Origin: Candidatus Iainarchaeum sp.
Lineage (GTDB): Archaea; Iainarchaeota; Iainarchaeia; Iainarchaeales; SKW153
Direction: 5' to 3'
NCBI GenBank assembly: GCA_026414365.1
Contig: JAOAJD010000001.1
Location: 103,687 to 167,686, forward strand
Length of the DNA: 64,000 nucleotides
Position numbers and translations under genes: made by a program. The notes beneath the pieces were generated by a model that was not told where the DNA came from, did not search any database, and worked only from the letters and a program-made list of their open reading frames with translations. This document shows positions 50,683 to 59,355 of the stretch, one piece after another (the first letter of the stretch is position 1; each line of letters begins with the position of its first letter).

Positions 50683-51117
50683 CTAAGCAAAAAATAACAA
50701 AAGTTTAACCTTTTCAACTCCTTTTAAAGATTGAAATTTGGATGCTAAATCAATTATTACACTATCTTTCGCTCTTATCAAAACAGTTTCTAGACAATAT
50801 TTTTCATTTATGTGTACGTGATTGCTTGAGATTATGAAATTATTGAATTTATGTTGCAAATCAACAAGTTTATCCAATATTCTGCTCTTATTATGATCAT
50901 AAACTAAAGAAATTACGCCAAACGCATCTTTACCTTTAGATTCCCAAGAATAATTTTCTAAATAGTATTTCAATGCATCCGCTATTGCCTTGGATCTATT
51001 ACTATAAGCCTTACTCCTTATTAAAGAATCAAATTTCTCAAATAAATCTTTGTCAATAGATAAACTAATTCTTTTAACATACTTTTTTCCATTGACAGAT
51101 AACATATTACTATTCAT
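50683..51117 (-). CDS. nikR: Nickel-responsive regulator NikR
   Basis: 144 residues. The N-terminal ribbon-helix-helix (KRISLSIDKDLFEKFDSLIRSKAYSNRSKAIADALKYYL) is followed by the ACT-like metal-binding domain (KDAFGVISLVYDHNKSRILDKLVDLQHKFNNFIISSNHVHINEKYCLETVLIRA). The nickel ligands keep the exact E. coli NikR spacing: His89, His100, His102 and Cys108 here match His76, His87, His89 and Cys95. It should repress genes when nickel is bound. It is divergent from two small membrane protein genes, the natural candidates for its regulon. Confidence 0.93.
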   Translation of the reverse strand: MNSNMLSVNGKKYVKRISLSIDKDLFEKFDSLIRSKAYSNRSKAIADALKYYLENYSWESKGKDAFGVISLVYDHNKSRILDKLVDLQHKFNNFIISSNHVHINEKYCLETVLIRAKDSVIIDLASKFQSLKGVEKVKLLLFFA

Positions 51118-51207
51118 AGATAAAAGTATTACTAAAATTAATTTTTTATTACTTTTTAACGTTTAATATTTCATCAATATCTTTAATAAAAACACTTTGG
51201 TGAGATT

Positions 51208-51549
51208 ATGGCTTGCTTTTTAGTTCCTTTATTTTTGGGAATTATCTTACTCATGCTTAAAAAACAACTTCCTGAGAGATTGAAAATCAACTTTTTGCTA
51301 TGGATGATCTTCGGAGGATCTATGGCTTTAGCTATTGAACATATTGCTCACCAAGAAATTGTTCCATGGCCTCCGTTTTTGACTGCGATGAAAACTCCTG
51401 AAGAAACTGCAGTTATGATTGAAGAAATGTTTAGTGTTGGAGTTCCAATGACTTTAGCTTTACTAGGGGCTTGGATACTGATTGTATATCTTTATAGAAC
51501 AGAAAACATATTAGAAACAACCGCTAAAACAGAATTAAGTGATAATTAA
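51208..51549 (+). CDS. Small membrane protein, NikR-adjacent
   Basis: 113 residues with three hydrophobic helices. The loop EHIAHQEIVPWPPFLTAMKTPEETAVMIEEMFSVGVPMTLAL contains two His and several acidic residues and could bind metal. A GGTGA ribosome site precedes ATG 51208. Divergent from nikR across 90 bases. Its stop codon shares one base with the ATG of the next small membrane gene, so they form a coupled pair. The family is not recognised with certainty. Confidence 0.7.
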   Translation: MACFLVPLFLGIILLMLKKQLPERLKINFLLWMIFGGSMALAIEHIAHQEIVPWPPFLTAMKTPEETAVMIEEMFSVGVPMTLALLGAWILIVYLYRTENILETTAKTELSDN

Positions 51550-51848
51550 TGTGGTTTGTTGTTTTTATCTTTGCTTCTTTAATTGCATTGTCAATGCATA
51601 TTTTAATAAGAGATAAAGAAAAATACAAGACACTTAACTTATCATTAATGCTTTTAGGGGCAACAATTATGATTTTTGTAGACAAATTAATTGGTTTTTT
51701 AAACAACGAAGGATTTATTGAAACAACAACTGATGGATTAATAACAAACTCCTTATTGCTAGGATTTCTTATGTTAATTCCAATAATTGCAGTTTGGCTT
51801 ATGATAATTGTTATAAATCAAAAAAGTCAAACAAACAACAAAAAATAA
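51549..51848 (+). CDS. Small membrane protein, second of the NikR-adjacent pair
   Basis: 99 residues, three hydrophobic segments (WFVVFIFASLIALSMHILI, LMLLGATIMIFVDKLIGFL, LLGFLMLIPIIAVWLMIIVI) and a short polar C-terminus. ATG 51549 overlaps the stop of the preceding gene by one base. It has no catalytic motif. Together with its neighbour it could form a small transporter or a metal-linked membrane complex under NikR control; this is a contextual guess. Confidence 0.65.
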   Translation: MWFVVFIFASLIALSMHILIRDKEKYKTLNLSLMLLGATIMIFVDKLIGFLNNEGFIETTTDGLITNSLLLGFLMLIPIIAVWLMIIVINQKSQTNNKK

Positions 51849-51868
51849 TTATTAAACTAAAAATCCCT

Positions 51869-52738
51869 TTAGTGTAATTCTTTTTCAGTAAATCCCAATT
51901 TTTTCAACTCTGTGTCAGAATATCCTAACCATTTTAATCTCTTTGCACTAATTCCACTTTTTCTTAATTCATTGGCATTAATTCCTCCTTCAAGTAACTC
52001 CTCAGCGCTATATTTCAAATTTATTATATCTTCTAAAGGCACTCTCAACTTTCTTAATTCTCTAGGAGATCTTCGCAAATCTAAAACCGTATTACTCAAA
52101 TATGAAATTCCTAAACTTCTAATATCAGAAACACTGTAACCATTCTCTATTAAATCACCCACAGTAATACCCTCTCTTTTTAACTCCTCAACATTCTTTA
52201 TAGCCTGTTTTATCTCTATTGCTTTATACCTAGCACTAAGTAATTCCTTAATAGTATACCCCCCTTCTCTCAGCTCTAATGCTTTAAAACCGATATTCTT
52301 TAAATCTTGTGAAGAAACACCTGCTGACTTAAAAAACCTAGCACCCAGACCATCGGCTTTTAATTCATTTGAATTAAACCCTGCCTCTATCAACTTTTTG
52401 GCTGTCTCCAAAGTAGTTCTATTTGCATTATTGTTAAAATGTGAATTTAAAGTAGATAAAATTTCTTTAGGAGTAAACCCTAACTTCCTTAATTCCCCTA
52501 AATTTGCAACTTTATAAAATAAAACACTAGATCCAAATCCATTTCTTCTTAAAACTCGAGCATTCAGTCCTCTTGCAAGCAAATCTCTTGCTTTTAACCC
52601 AGCCCCTGGAGGTATACTATATCTTTGAAAAAACTCTACAACAGTATTCATCTGAGAAGGCTTCATTTTTTTCACATTTTGTTTTATCTTCTTAAAAGTA
52701 GATGATTTCTCTAAGTTTCCTAATTTTTTAAACTTCAA
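51869..52738 (-). CDS. Protein built of short LxxxGxxxxEL helical repeats
   Basis: 289 residues. After a basic N-terminus of about 35 residues, the chain is a string of 9-11-residue units of the kind ELRKLGFTPKEIL, ELKADGLGARFFKSAGVSSQDLKNIGFKALELREGGYTIKELL, and ELRKSGISAKRLKWLGYSDTELKKLGFTEKELH. Units share Leu-x-x-x-Gly-hydrophobic-Ser/Thr spacing. This suggests a regular helical solenoid. Such repeats usually serve protein binding. No signal peptide. Monocistronic; no known partner. Confidence 0.8.
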   Translation of the reverse strand: MKFKKLGNLEKSSTFKKIKQNVKKMKPSQMNTVVEFFQRYSIPPGAGLKARDLLARGLNARVLRRNGFGSSVLFYKVANLGELRKLGFTPKEILSTLNSHFNNNANRTTLETAKKLIEAGFNSNELKADGLGARFFKSAGVSSQDLKNIGFKALELREGGYTIKELLSARYKAIEIKQAIKNVEELKREGITVGDLIENGYSVSDIRSLGISYLSNTVLDLRRSPRELRKLRVPLEDIINLKYSAEELLEGGINANELRKSGISAKRLKWLGYSDTELKKLGFTEKELH

Positions 52739-52918
52739 GCAAAATCACCCCAAAATATTGGCCATAAACTAAATTATATCTTCTTTAATTAATAAATATT
52801 CCTAAAAAAAGAGAAAAATAAAAAAAACTTGAAAATAAAAATTAAAATATGAAAATTTTAAATGAAATCTGTTAAACAAATTGATAAAAAATATGACTTG
52901 AAAATTTAAAGAAAAAAA

Positions 52919-53398
52919 TTATTGTAATTTATTAACTAACTTACACTGATGATTAACACATTTGGTCTCCAAATGTCCAGCAATTCCTGTGCAAAAATCA
53001 GGACATTGTTTTGCTATATTGACAAACTCCTTAGAACCGACAAAGCAATCTCCAGTTGAGACATTGGTCCCACAAGCACAATCTTCATCGCTTATACAAA
53101 AATTTGGATTTGAAGGACTACACTCTCCTCTGTAATAAGCCCACTCTTCACATTTTGCACCATTAGTAAAAATACAAACTCCGGTTTTACTATCACTAGC
53201 ACCAATATACTCTAATTTGCCTCCTCCTTCTTCACACTTCTTAGTAGTAGGGGGGACAGCACAACAGATGTAAAAAAACTTATAATAAACAACCAAAGAG
53301 AGTAGTATTAATACACCAATAACAAAAAGGATCAAAAATAGTTTGTTTTTGAATAATGATAATATATTTTTCATATTCATTTTAAGCATATGAAACAA
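52919..53398 (-). CDS. Exported Cys-rich protein with DUF333-like domain
   Basis: 159 residues. An N-terminal transmembrane or signal helix (LFLILFVIGVLILLSLVVYY, about residues 20-40) is followed by two Cys-rich domains. The first, CEEGGGKLEYIG...TGVCIFTNGAKCEEWAYYRGEC, matches the DUF333 pattern. The second, DEDCACGTNVSTGDCFVGSKEFVN... QCPDFCTGIAGHLETKCVNHQCKL, is a CxxDxxC-type module repeated in many archaeal secreted proteins. Even spacing of cysteines suggests disulfides outside the cell. Several upstream Met codons make the start uncertain. Confidence 0.78.
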   Translation of the reverse strand: MFHMLKMNMKNILSLFKNKLFLILFVIGVLILLSLVVYYKFFYICCAVPPTTKKCEEGGGKLEYIGASDSKTGVCIFTNGAKCEEWAYYRGECSPSNPNFCISDEDCACGTNVSTGDCFVGSKEFVNIAKQCPDFCTGIAGHLETKCVNHQCKLVNKLQ

Positions 53399-53523
53399 TA
53401 TTTAATAATATAGTTAAATGATAAAATATTAAAAATGCTCATTTTTTATAATTTAATAATTATATGAATAATTATATTTAATATTAACACATATGGGCAT
53501 AATAAACATTGAGATGTGTTGTT

Positions 53524-54681
53524 ATGGAAATAGGGATATTCCACCCAATATTCTACTACGGTGGTGGAGAGCACGTTGCTTTACACATTGCAAAAGCATT
53601 TGGAAAAAAAGAAATTTATACATTATACAATGAGTTAAAAACTAATGAAGCAGATGGAATAAAAATAATAGATGTTTCTTATCTTCTCCCAACATGGGCA
53701 AGAATATTAAAAAAAATTCCAAAAGTGGGCTTTTATACAAAATATATATCTATTATATTTTGGGAGACTATCGATATAAGAGACATAAATGATTTTGATG
53801 TTGTTATAACTAGTAGTCACCAAATGAGATCATTAATTACGCCTGAAAATGTGATGCATGTTAATTACTGTCATACTCCCACAAGATCACTGTGGGACCT
53901 GTATTTCTCTCATTTCAACAGTAAAGGAAAGAATGCCTTTTTTTTTACAGCTATGGAACTTCGTAGGTGTATAGATATACTTGTAGACTCAAGAGTAGAT
54001 CATTATTTCGTAAACTCAGAGATTATAAAAAGAAGATTGTGGCATTACTTGAAAAGAGATTCTGTTATTCTATACCCACCAATACAATGTAAAGAATATA
54101 AAAATAAAAGTAGTGAAGATTTCTTTTTGCATATAGGTAGAATAGATAAAATGAAACAAATAATGCCAGTGATTAAGGCTTGTGAAATGGAAAATAAAAA
54201 ACTTATTCTGATAGGTCCTAAAGGAAATGACAAAAAATGTTTAGAATATCTAAAAAATTATAAAGGAAATTTGATAGAATACAAAGGTCTAGCAAAAGAT
54301 AAGGAAAAGAAAGATCTTTTGGCGAGATGCAAAGCAGTTATATATAACCCTTACAACGAGGACTATGGAATAGTGCCTTCTGAAGCATTGGCATCAGGAA
54401 AACCTGTTATTGTCAATGACACTGGTTTCCCTCCTATACTAATTAAGAAAACAGGATTTTTAGAGAAAAAAGGAGATCTTAGTTTTTATAAAGGTGGGAT
54501 TATAACTAAAGGAGATGAAGAAAGTATAAAAAAAGCAATTAATGAGATAGATAAAATAGAATGGGATAGTAAATATATGCAAAAGTTTGCAAAGCAATTC
54601 GATTTCTCTATATTCAAAAAAAATATCCATTATTGGGTTAAAAAATGGTGGAAAGATTACAACAATTTTAAGTTTTGCTAA
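53524..54681 (+). CDS. Glycosyltransferase, GT-B fold (GT1/GT4-type)
   Basis: 385 residues from ATG 53524. It starts EIGIFHPIFYYGGGEHVALHIAKAFG, typical of the N-terminal Rossmann domain. Then HVNYCHTPTRSLWDLYF, the second domain FFLHIGRIDKMKQIMPVIKACE, and the donor-binding AVIYNPYNEDYGIVPSEALASGKPVIVNDTGFP, with the E-x7-E-like signature of GT4 enzymes. It probably adds a sugar in lipid-linked glycan or envelope polysaccharide synthesis. An in-frame TTG at 53509 is less likely. It precedes a second glycosyltransferase by 91 bases. Confidence 0.9.
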   Translation: MEIGIFHPIFYYGGGEHVALHIAKAFGKKEIYTLYNELKTNEADGIKIIDVSYLLPTWARILKKIPKVGFYTKYISIIFWETIDIRDINDFDVVITSSHQMRSLITPENVMHVNYCHTPTRSLWDLYFSHFNSKGKNAFFFTAMELRRCIDILVDSRVDHYFVNSEIIKRRLWHYLKRDSVILYPPIQCKEYKNKSSEDFFLHIGRIDKMKQIMPVIKACEMENKKLILIGPKGNDKKCLEYLKNYKGNLIEYKGLAKDKEKKDLLARCKAVIYNPYNEDYGIVPSEALASGKPVIVNDTGFPPILIKKTGFLEKKGDLSFYKGGIITKGDEESIKKAINEIDKIEWDSKYMQKFAKQFDFSIFKKNIHYWVKKWWKDYNNFKFC

Positions 54682-54772
54682 AAAACTTAAAAAGTTAACT
54701 TAAAAAAACTACTTTGGTTATACTAATAAATAATAAAATTTGTGAACTAAATCTAATAGAAGATGATAAGAG

Positions 54773-55846
54773 ATGTATATAGCAATGGTTTTAGAATATT
54801 TTGTTTATGGTGGTACTGAGCAAGCAGCGATAAATCTTGCAAGAGGCTTGAAAGCTAAAGGACATAATGTTAAGATATTTACTACAATGAACAACAGAAA
54901 AGATTCTGACATAGAGGTTATAATTATAAAAGATATAAAAAATTTTAGGAATCTGTTTCATAAAAAACCAGATATCATATTATTTCATAGCCCAGGGCCA
55001 TTATCATATGCTATACTTGCTTACGCTAAAATAGCGAACATAAAAACGGTAGCATATTACCATACCTTGCCAGAAGTATTTGTATCCCTCATCACAAATA
55101 ACATAGATAGACCAAAAAACATTTTTAAAGAATTCAATAAGATAGCAGAGATACCAAAAAAAACTATTGATGGTTATCTGAAGTCATTTTATAACACAAC
55201 AGACATAACTTTTTGTCCATCAAAAACACTAACAGAAAAACTTAAAAAAAGTGGATTTGTTAATGCAAAATATTTACCTTATGGACTAGAGCTAAAAACA
55301 AAAGTAAAAAAGAGAAAATTAGAGAAAATTGTAAAACTACTTTATGTTGGTCAATTAAGAAAAGATAAAAATGTCGAATTCTTGCTTAAAGCATTTAGCC
55401 AGTTACTAGAAATAGAAAAAAAGAGGGATTTTGTATTAGATATTGTTGGTAGTGGTCCTAGGGAAAAACAAATTAGAGATTTGATCTTAGAATTAAATCT
55501 AGAGGGCAAAGTTAGATTTTATGGCACAATACCTCATGAAAAATTAGAAGATATTTATCCAAAGTATGATATATATCTAAATGCTGCAAAATCAGAAACT
55601 TTTGGATTATCTATGGCCGAAGCTTTGGCTTATGGTTTGCCAGTTGTTGCTATTCATTCACATGGATCAAAAGAACTTATTAAAAATAAAAAAAATGGTT
55701 TTATTATAAGATCGCCAAGAGAAATGGCAAAAAGTATTCTGAAAATAATAAGAAAATATAAAGAATTCTCAAAAGAAGCATACAAAAGTGTTGAAAATTA
55801 TTCTATAGAAAAATTTGTGGACAGATTTTTATATTTGGTGAAATAG
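54773..55846 (+). CDS. Glycosyltransferase family 4-like
   Basis: 357 residues. N-terminal MVLEYFVYGGTEQAAINLARGLKAKGHNVKIFT; acceptor-domain segments IILFHSPGPLSYAIL and KTVAYYHTLPE. The second domain has KLLYVGQLRKDKNVEFLLKAF, LDIVGSGPREKQIRDLILEL, VRFYGTIPHEKLEDIY and YLNAAKSETFGLSMAEALAYGLPVVAIHSHGSKELI. The ESETFGLxxxEAxAxGxPV signature is that of GT4. Along with the gene before it, this suggests a small envelope-glycan operon. Sugar specificity cannot be told. Confidence 0.93.
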   Translation: MYIAMVLEYFVYGGTEQAAINLARGLKAKGHNVKIFTTMNNRKDSDIEVIIIKDIKNFRNLFHKKPDIILFHSPGPLSYAILAYAKIANIKTVAYYHTLPEVFVSLITNNIDRPKNIFKEFNKIAEIPKKTIDGYLKSFYNTTDITFCPSKTLTEKLKKSGFVNAKYLPYGLELKTKVKKRKLEKIVKLLYVGQLRKDKNVEFLLKAFSQLLEIEKKRDFVLDIVGSGPREKQIRDLILELNLEGKVRFYGTIPHEKLEDIYPKYDIYLNAAKSETFGLSMAEALAYGLPVVAIHSHGSKELIKNKKNGFIIRSPREMAKSILKIIRKYKEFSKEAYKSVENYSIEKFVDRFLYLVK

Positions 55847-55911
55847 TTAATAAACAAAGACTAAAAGATTAATTAAGTCAAAAAAATAGGGACTTGCTGT
55901 ATAATGTTTGT

Positions 55912-55954
55912 TTTATATACCTTTCTCAAATTTTATAGTTTAAGTAAGAGGTGG
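55912..55954 (+). promoter_or_regulatory. TATA box and ribosome site of the ferritin-like gene
   Basis: TTTATATA at 55912-55919 predicts transcription start near 55942, followed by a short leader that carries GAGGTGG at 55948-55954, 4 bases before ATG 55959. This is one of the clearest promoter-plus-Shine-Dalgarno arrangements in the window. Confidence 0.55.
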
Positions 55955-55958
55955 TAAA

Positions 55959-56429
55959 ATGAGTAAAAAAGTGGAAGAAATTATAAATTTATTAAATAAA
56001 GCTTTAGAGACAGAACATCAAGCAAATATACAATATTTATCTCATGCTGAAGTCGTTGATGGAATTAATTCAGAACCTATAATAGAAAGACTAAAAGAAA
56101 TAGCTGAAGATGAAAAGAAACATGCAGCAATGTTAAGAACTTTAATAGGTGATTATTTAGATGGAGTACCTGCTATAACGATGGCAAAAGCAAAAAACGC
56201 AACAACAATAGAAGATATAATTAAGACAAATTTAAAAGATGAAAAAGAAGCAGTAGAATTATATACCCAAATATTAGAGAAAGTTAGAGAGGCAAAACAA
56301 GAACTCCCATACAACTTTCTAAAAATAGAGCATGATTTGAGACATATAATTATGGATGAACAAGAACACATTGCTGAGTTAAGAAAACTATTAGGAATGA
56401 AACTATCTGAAATTGAAAAGATAAAGTAA
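55959..56429 (+). CDS. Ferritin-like diiron protein (bacterioferritin/Dps-like)
   Basis: 156 residues in a four-helix bundle. Ligand positions are recognisable: ALETEHQANIQYLSHAE (helix 1 Glu), IAEDEKKHAAMLRTLI (helix 2 ExxH), NLKDEKEAVELYTQILEKV (helix 3) and IIMDEQEHIAELRKLL (helix 4 ExxH). Such proteins store or detoxify iron, or act as bacterioferritin-type oxidases. Strong GAGGTGG ribosome site. Monocistronic and convergent with the DUF72 gene. Exact family (bacterioferritin, DPSL or rubrerythrin-like) is open. Confidence 0.87.
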   Translation: MSKKVEEIINLLNKALETEHQANIQYLSHAEVVDGINSEPIIERLKEIAEDEKKHAAMLRTLIGDYLDGVPAITMAKAKNATTIEDIIKTNLKDEKEAVELYTQILEKVREAKQELPYNFLKIEHDLRHIIMDEQEHIAELRKLLGMKLSEIEKIK

Positions 56430-56432
56430 GAA

Positions 56433-57167
56433 CTAAGAAAGAAGACTTTTTAACTGAAGAGCATTCTTTACAGCATGGGCATTATCATCATTGTTAAAGT
56501 AACAATAAACCTCTTTTACCTTCAATTTTTTTATCTTTTTTCCCCATTCTCTTAATTCTTTCAAACTATATTCGGAAGAATATTTCTTTTTACTACCGTG
56601 AAATCTAACATAAGCAAAATTTGAGGTAGCTATACAAATATCTGGCATATCAACAGCAGAAACACAACAAAATCCAACATTGAAATCTCTTAATTTATCA
56701 AAAACATCATCACAAAACCAGCTTTTGTGTCTGAACTCTAAAACATTTTTATAATCGTAATCCAAATTTGATAATATGTTATTTAACTTGTTGCTATTAA
56801 AACTTAGAAAAGGAGGAAGCTGCCAAAGTATGCATGCAAGCTTATTATCTAAAACACTAATTTGCGAATAAAAATTCTTTACTAATTTTTTACAATTTGA
56901 GAATTTTTTTATGTGTGTTATTAGTTTGTTACCCTTAATACTAAAAATAAAATTTTCTGGCACTTTATTCTTCCAGGATTTCATACTGTTTTTCTTTGGA
57001 AAATGATAATAAGTGGAATTTATTTCTACTGTAGAAAAATGTTTTGCATAATAACTTAACCAATTATTTGGCTTTAGATCGATGGGATAAAATTTCTTAA
57101 CCCAGTGCCAATAAAAATAACCTGAAGTACCAACAAAGAATTTCCTTGTAACTAATTTTTGTTGCAT
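56433..57167 (-). CDS. DUF72 family protein
   Basis: 244 residues. FFVGTSGYFYWHWVKKFYPIDLKPNNWLSYYAKHFSTVEINSTYYHFPKKNSMKSWKNKVPENFIFSIKGNKLITH is the classic DUF72 start. The ACILWQLPPFLSF, NVLEFRHKSWF and AYVRFHGSKKKYSSEYSLKELREW blocks follow. It is a TIM-barrel family, widely distributed, without an established role. Convergent with the ferritin-like gene and divergent from the YggS-like gene by 35 bases. Confidence 0.92.
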   Translation of the reverse strand: MQQKLVTRKFFVGTSGYFYWHWVKKFYPIDLKPNNWLSYYAKHFSTVEINSTYYHFPKKNSMKSWKNKVPENFIFSIKGNKLITHIKKFSNCKKLVKNFYSQISVLDNKLACILWQLPPFLSFNSNKLNNILSNLDYDYKNVLEFRHKSWFCDDVFDKLRDFNVGFCCVSAVDMPDICIATSNFAYVRFHGSKKKYSSEYSLKELREWGKKIKKLKVKEVYCYFNNDDNAHAVKNALQLKSLLS

Positions 57168-57202
57168 AATTAATATTAAACAAATAATAAAAATAATATT
57201 TT

Positions 57203-57844
57203 ATGATAGAGAAGAATTACTTCAGAGTAAAAGAAATAATTAAAGAAAAAAATCCAGATTGTAGATTGGTAATTATTACTAAGAATAGAAGTATTGATGA
57301 AATTGAAAAGTTAATTAGGATAGGCCATAGGGACTTTGGAGAAAATAGAGTACAAGAACTTGAAAGTAAAGTAAGTATTCTTAATGAAAAATATAATGAT
57401 CTAATATGGCATTTTGTTGGCCATTTGCAAAGTAATAAAGTTAAAAGGGTAGTAAAAACTTGTGAATATATTCATTCGCTGGACTCAACAAAAACTGCTG
57501 ATAAAATAGAAAAAAGTTGTCAACAATTTAACAAAAAAGTAAAATGTTTTATAGAAATTAACATTGCTAAAGACCCTAAAAAACATGGGATATTCTTGGA
57601 AGATTTAGAACATTTTTATTTAGAATTAAAAAATAAACAATATAAAAATCTGGAAATTATAGGTCTAATGACAATAGCTCCTTTTGTAAAGGCAGAAGAC
57701 ACTAGGATTTTTTTTAAAGAGTTAAAAAATGCTGCTAATAAAATTAATCTGAACGAACTAAGTATGGGTATGAGTAATGATTATATTATTGCTTTAGAAG
57801 AAGGAGCAACTTTCGTTAGAATTGGTAGAAAAATATTTGAATGA
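57203..57844 (+). CDS. YggS/PROSC-family PLP homeostasis protein
   Basis: 213 residues, fold-type III PLP barrel. RLVIITKNRSIDEIEKLIRIGHRDFGENRVQELESK carries the PLP lysine in ITKN and the GENRVQE motif. It continues WHFVGHLQSNKVK, IHSLDSTKTADKI, and LSMGMSNDYIIALEEGATFVRIGRKIF, the phosphate-binding end. It manages free PLP rather than catalysing a defined reaction. Length is normal (about 220). It begins the run to the presenilin-like protease. Confidence 0.92.
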   Translation: MIEKNYFRVKEIIKEKNPDCRLVIITKNRSIDEIEKLIRIGHRDFGENRVQELESKVSILNEKYNDLIWHFVGHLQSNKVKRVVKTCEYIHSLDSTKTADKIEKSCQQFNKKVKCFIEINIAKDPKKHGIFLEDLEHFYLELKNKQYKNLEIIGLMTIAPFVKAEDTRIFFKELKNAANKINLNELSMGMSNDYIIALEEGATFVRIGRKIFE

Positions 57845-57882
57845 ACCAATTTTAAATATTGTTTGCTATAAAAACTTATTAA

Positions 57883-58710
57883 ATGCAAAGAGAACTTTTA
57901 AGTCAAATATTATTGGCTTTTTTTATAACACAAATTTTAGGTATTTATGTAGCGTATTCTATATTAGAGCAAGAATCTCAAGTTGAAATATTTGAAGATA
58001 GAAGCAGTATAATAAATAGCATATTTCTTTTTATTTATATTTTGGCAGCAAGCATAATCTTGTTGCTATTTATTAAATTTGTCAAAGCAGATATATTATA
58101 TATAACACTTAGAATATTTGAATCAATGGTAATTTTTTTTACTACACTAACAGTCTTGTCTCTTTTTTGGAGCTCTTACTTAAACATAATAGCTGCACTA
58201 CTGCTTGTAGTTATTAGAAATATACTCCATGATAACATCATGCTGAGAAATATAACTACAATAATAGCAGTTAGTGTGGCTGGAGCTATAATAGGAATAT
58301 CTTTAGACCCATTGCCATTAGTGATATTTATGATTCTGTTGGCAATATATGATTATATTGCAGTCTTCAAAACAAAACATATGGTAACATTAGCGAATGC
58401 GGTGACTAAAAAAAATTTAATATTTAGTTATGCTATCCCAACAAAAATTCATAAATTTGAGTTAGGTACTGGAGATCTTGCAATTCCTCTCGCTTTTGCA
58501 TCCTCAATATTTGCAAAAGCAAAGATGATATATGTTTTCCCTCACTATCTTATTTTTCCTTTAGTAGTTATCCTCTGTTCTTTACTTGGAATTCTTATGA
58601 CTGCAAAAATAGCTTCTGAAGAACCAGGAAGAGCGTTGCCTGCATTACCATTACAAGTAGTATACATGGTATTCAGCTATTTGATTATGCATCTTTCTGG
58701 AATTATCTAG
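57883..58710 (+). CDS. Presenilin/signal-peptide-peptidase-like intramembrane aspartyl protease
   Basis: 275 residues, nine predicted transmembrane helices. The two catalytic motifs are AIYDYIAVF (Asp157, YD) and ELGTGDLAIPLAF (Asp198, GxGD). They are followed by RALPALPLQ (about 251-259), the PAL motif in the last helix. These three together define the A22/PSH family, related to presenilin and MCMJR1. It cleaves substrates inside the membrane. 39 bases after YggS; convergent with the VTT gene at 1-base distance. Substrates unknown. Confidence 0.93.
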   Translation: MQRELLSQILLAFFITQILGIYVAYSILEQESQVEIFEDRSSIINSIFLFIYILAASIILLLFIKFVKADILYITLRIFESMVIFFTTLTVLSLFWSSYLNIIAALLLVVIRNILHDNIMLRNITTIIAVSVAGAIIGISLDPLPLVIFMILLAIYDYIAVFKTKHMVTLANAVTKKNLIFSYAIPTKIHKFELGTGDLAIPLAFASSIFAKAKMIYVFPHYLIFPLVVILCSLLGILMTAKIASEEPGRALPALPLQVVYMVFSYLIMHLSGII

Positions 58711-59337
58711 CTAAACCAAAAAAGAAACAATTATCTCAACACTGTAAAATATAGACAAGCCTAAAATAAAATATCTAGTTAGTTTGCCAACTAACACAGA
58801 AATAAAGAAAATATAAAAATTGTATTTTATCACACCTGCAGCAACACCAACTATGTCAAAAGGAAATGGAATTAAAGAAGCTAAGAATAAAACTATTGGC
58901 CCTGAACTATGTATACTTTCTTTAAACTCTTCTAATTTTTGAACATCCTTTTTAGATAATTTCTTTATTGACTCTGAACCTAAAGAACCAAAAAAATAAG
59001 AACTGCACTCGCCTAAAGCAGCTCCAAAGCCTGCGGCAAAACACATTAATAATATGTTAAAAAGAGATTTATCCAATCCAATTAACATAGGGTTTATTAA
59101 TATAGGTATTAATATAACATCAAAAGGAATAGGAATAAAAACAGTAGAATTTGTAAATAAAGAGCCTATGAAAATACCTACAAAACCAAAGTTTTGAACT
59201 AGCTTTGATGTAAAAGTATTGCTAGAAAAAAGTAGATAAATTATAATCATAAAAGCAACAAAAAATAAAAGAGCAATGAAGAGATTGTTTTTGATAAATT
59301 TTTTATAAGTTCTAAATAATTCATAATATTCTTTCAT
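58711..59337 (-). CDS. DedA/VTT-family membrane protein
   Basis: 208 residues from ATG 59337 (TTG 59349 possible). Five to six hydrophobic segments with the VTT-domain blocks GFVGIFIGSLFTNSTVFIPIPFDVILIPIL, GFGAALGECSSYFFGSLG and FLASLIPFPFDIVGVAAGVIKYN. DedA/VTT proteins include lipid scramblases for undecaprenyl phosphate and phospholipids. It follows the large coiled-coil gene at 6-18 bases on the same strand, so the two are likely co-transcribed. Confidence 0.87.
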   Translation of the reverse strand: MKEYYELFRTYKKFIKNNLFIALLFFVAFMIIIYLLFSSNTFTSKLVQNFGFVGIFIGSLFTNSTVFIPIPFDVILIPILINPMLIGLDKSLFNILLMCFAAGFGAALGECSSYFFGSLGSESIKKLSKKDVQKLEEFKESIHSSGPIVLFLASLIPFPFDIVGVAAGVIKYNFYIFFISVLVGKLTRYFILGLSIFYSVEIIVSFLV

Positions 59338-59355
59338 AAAAAATCTCAAAAAAAT

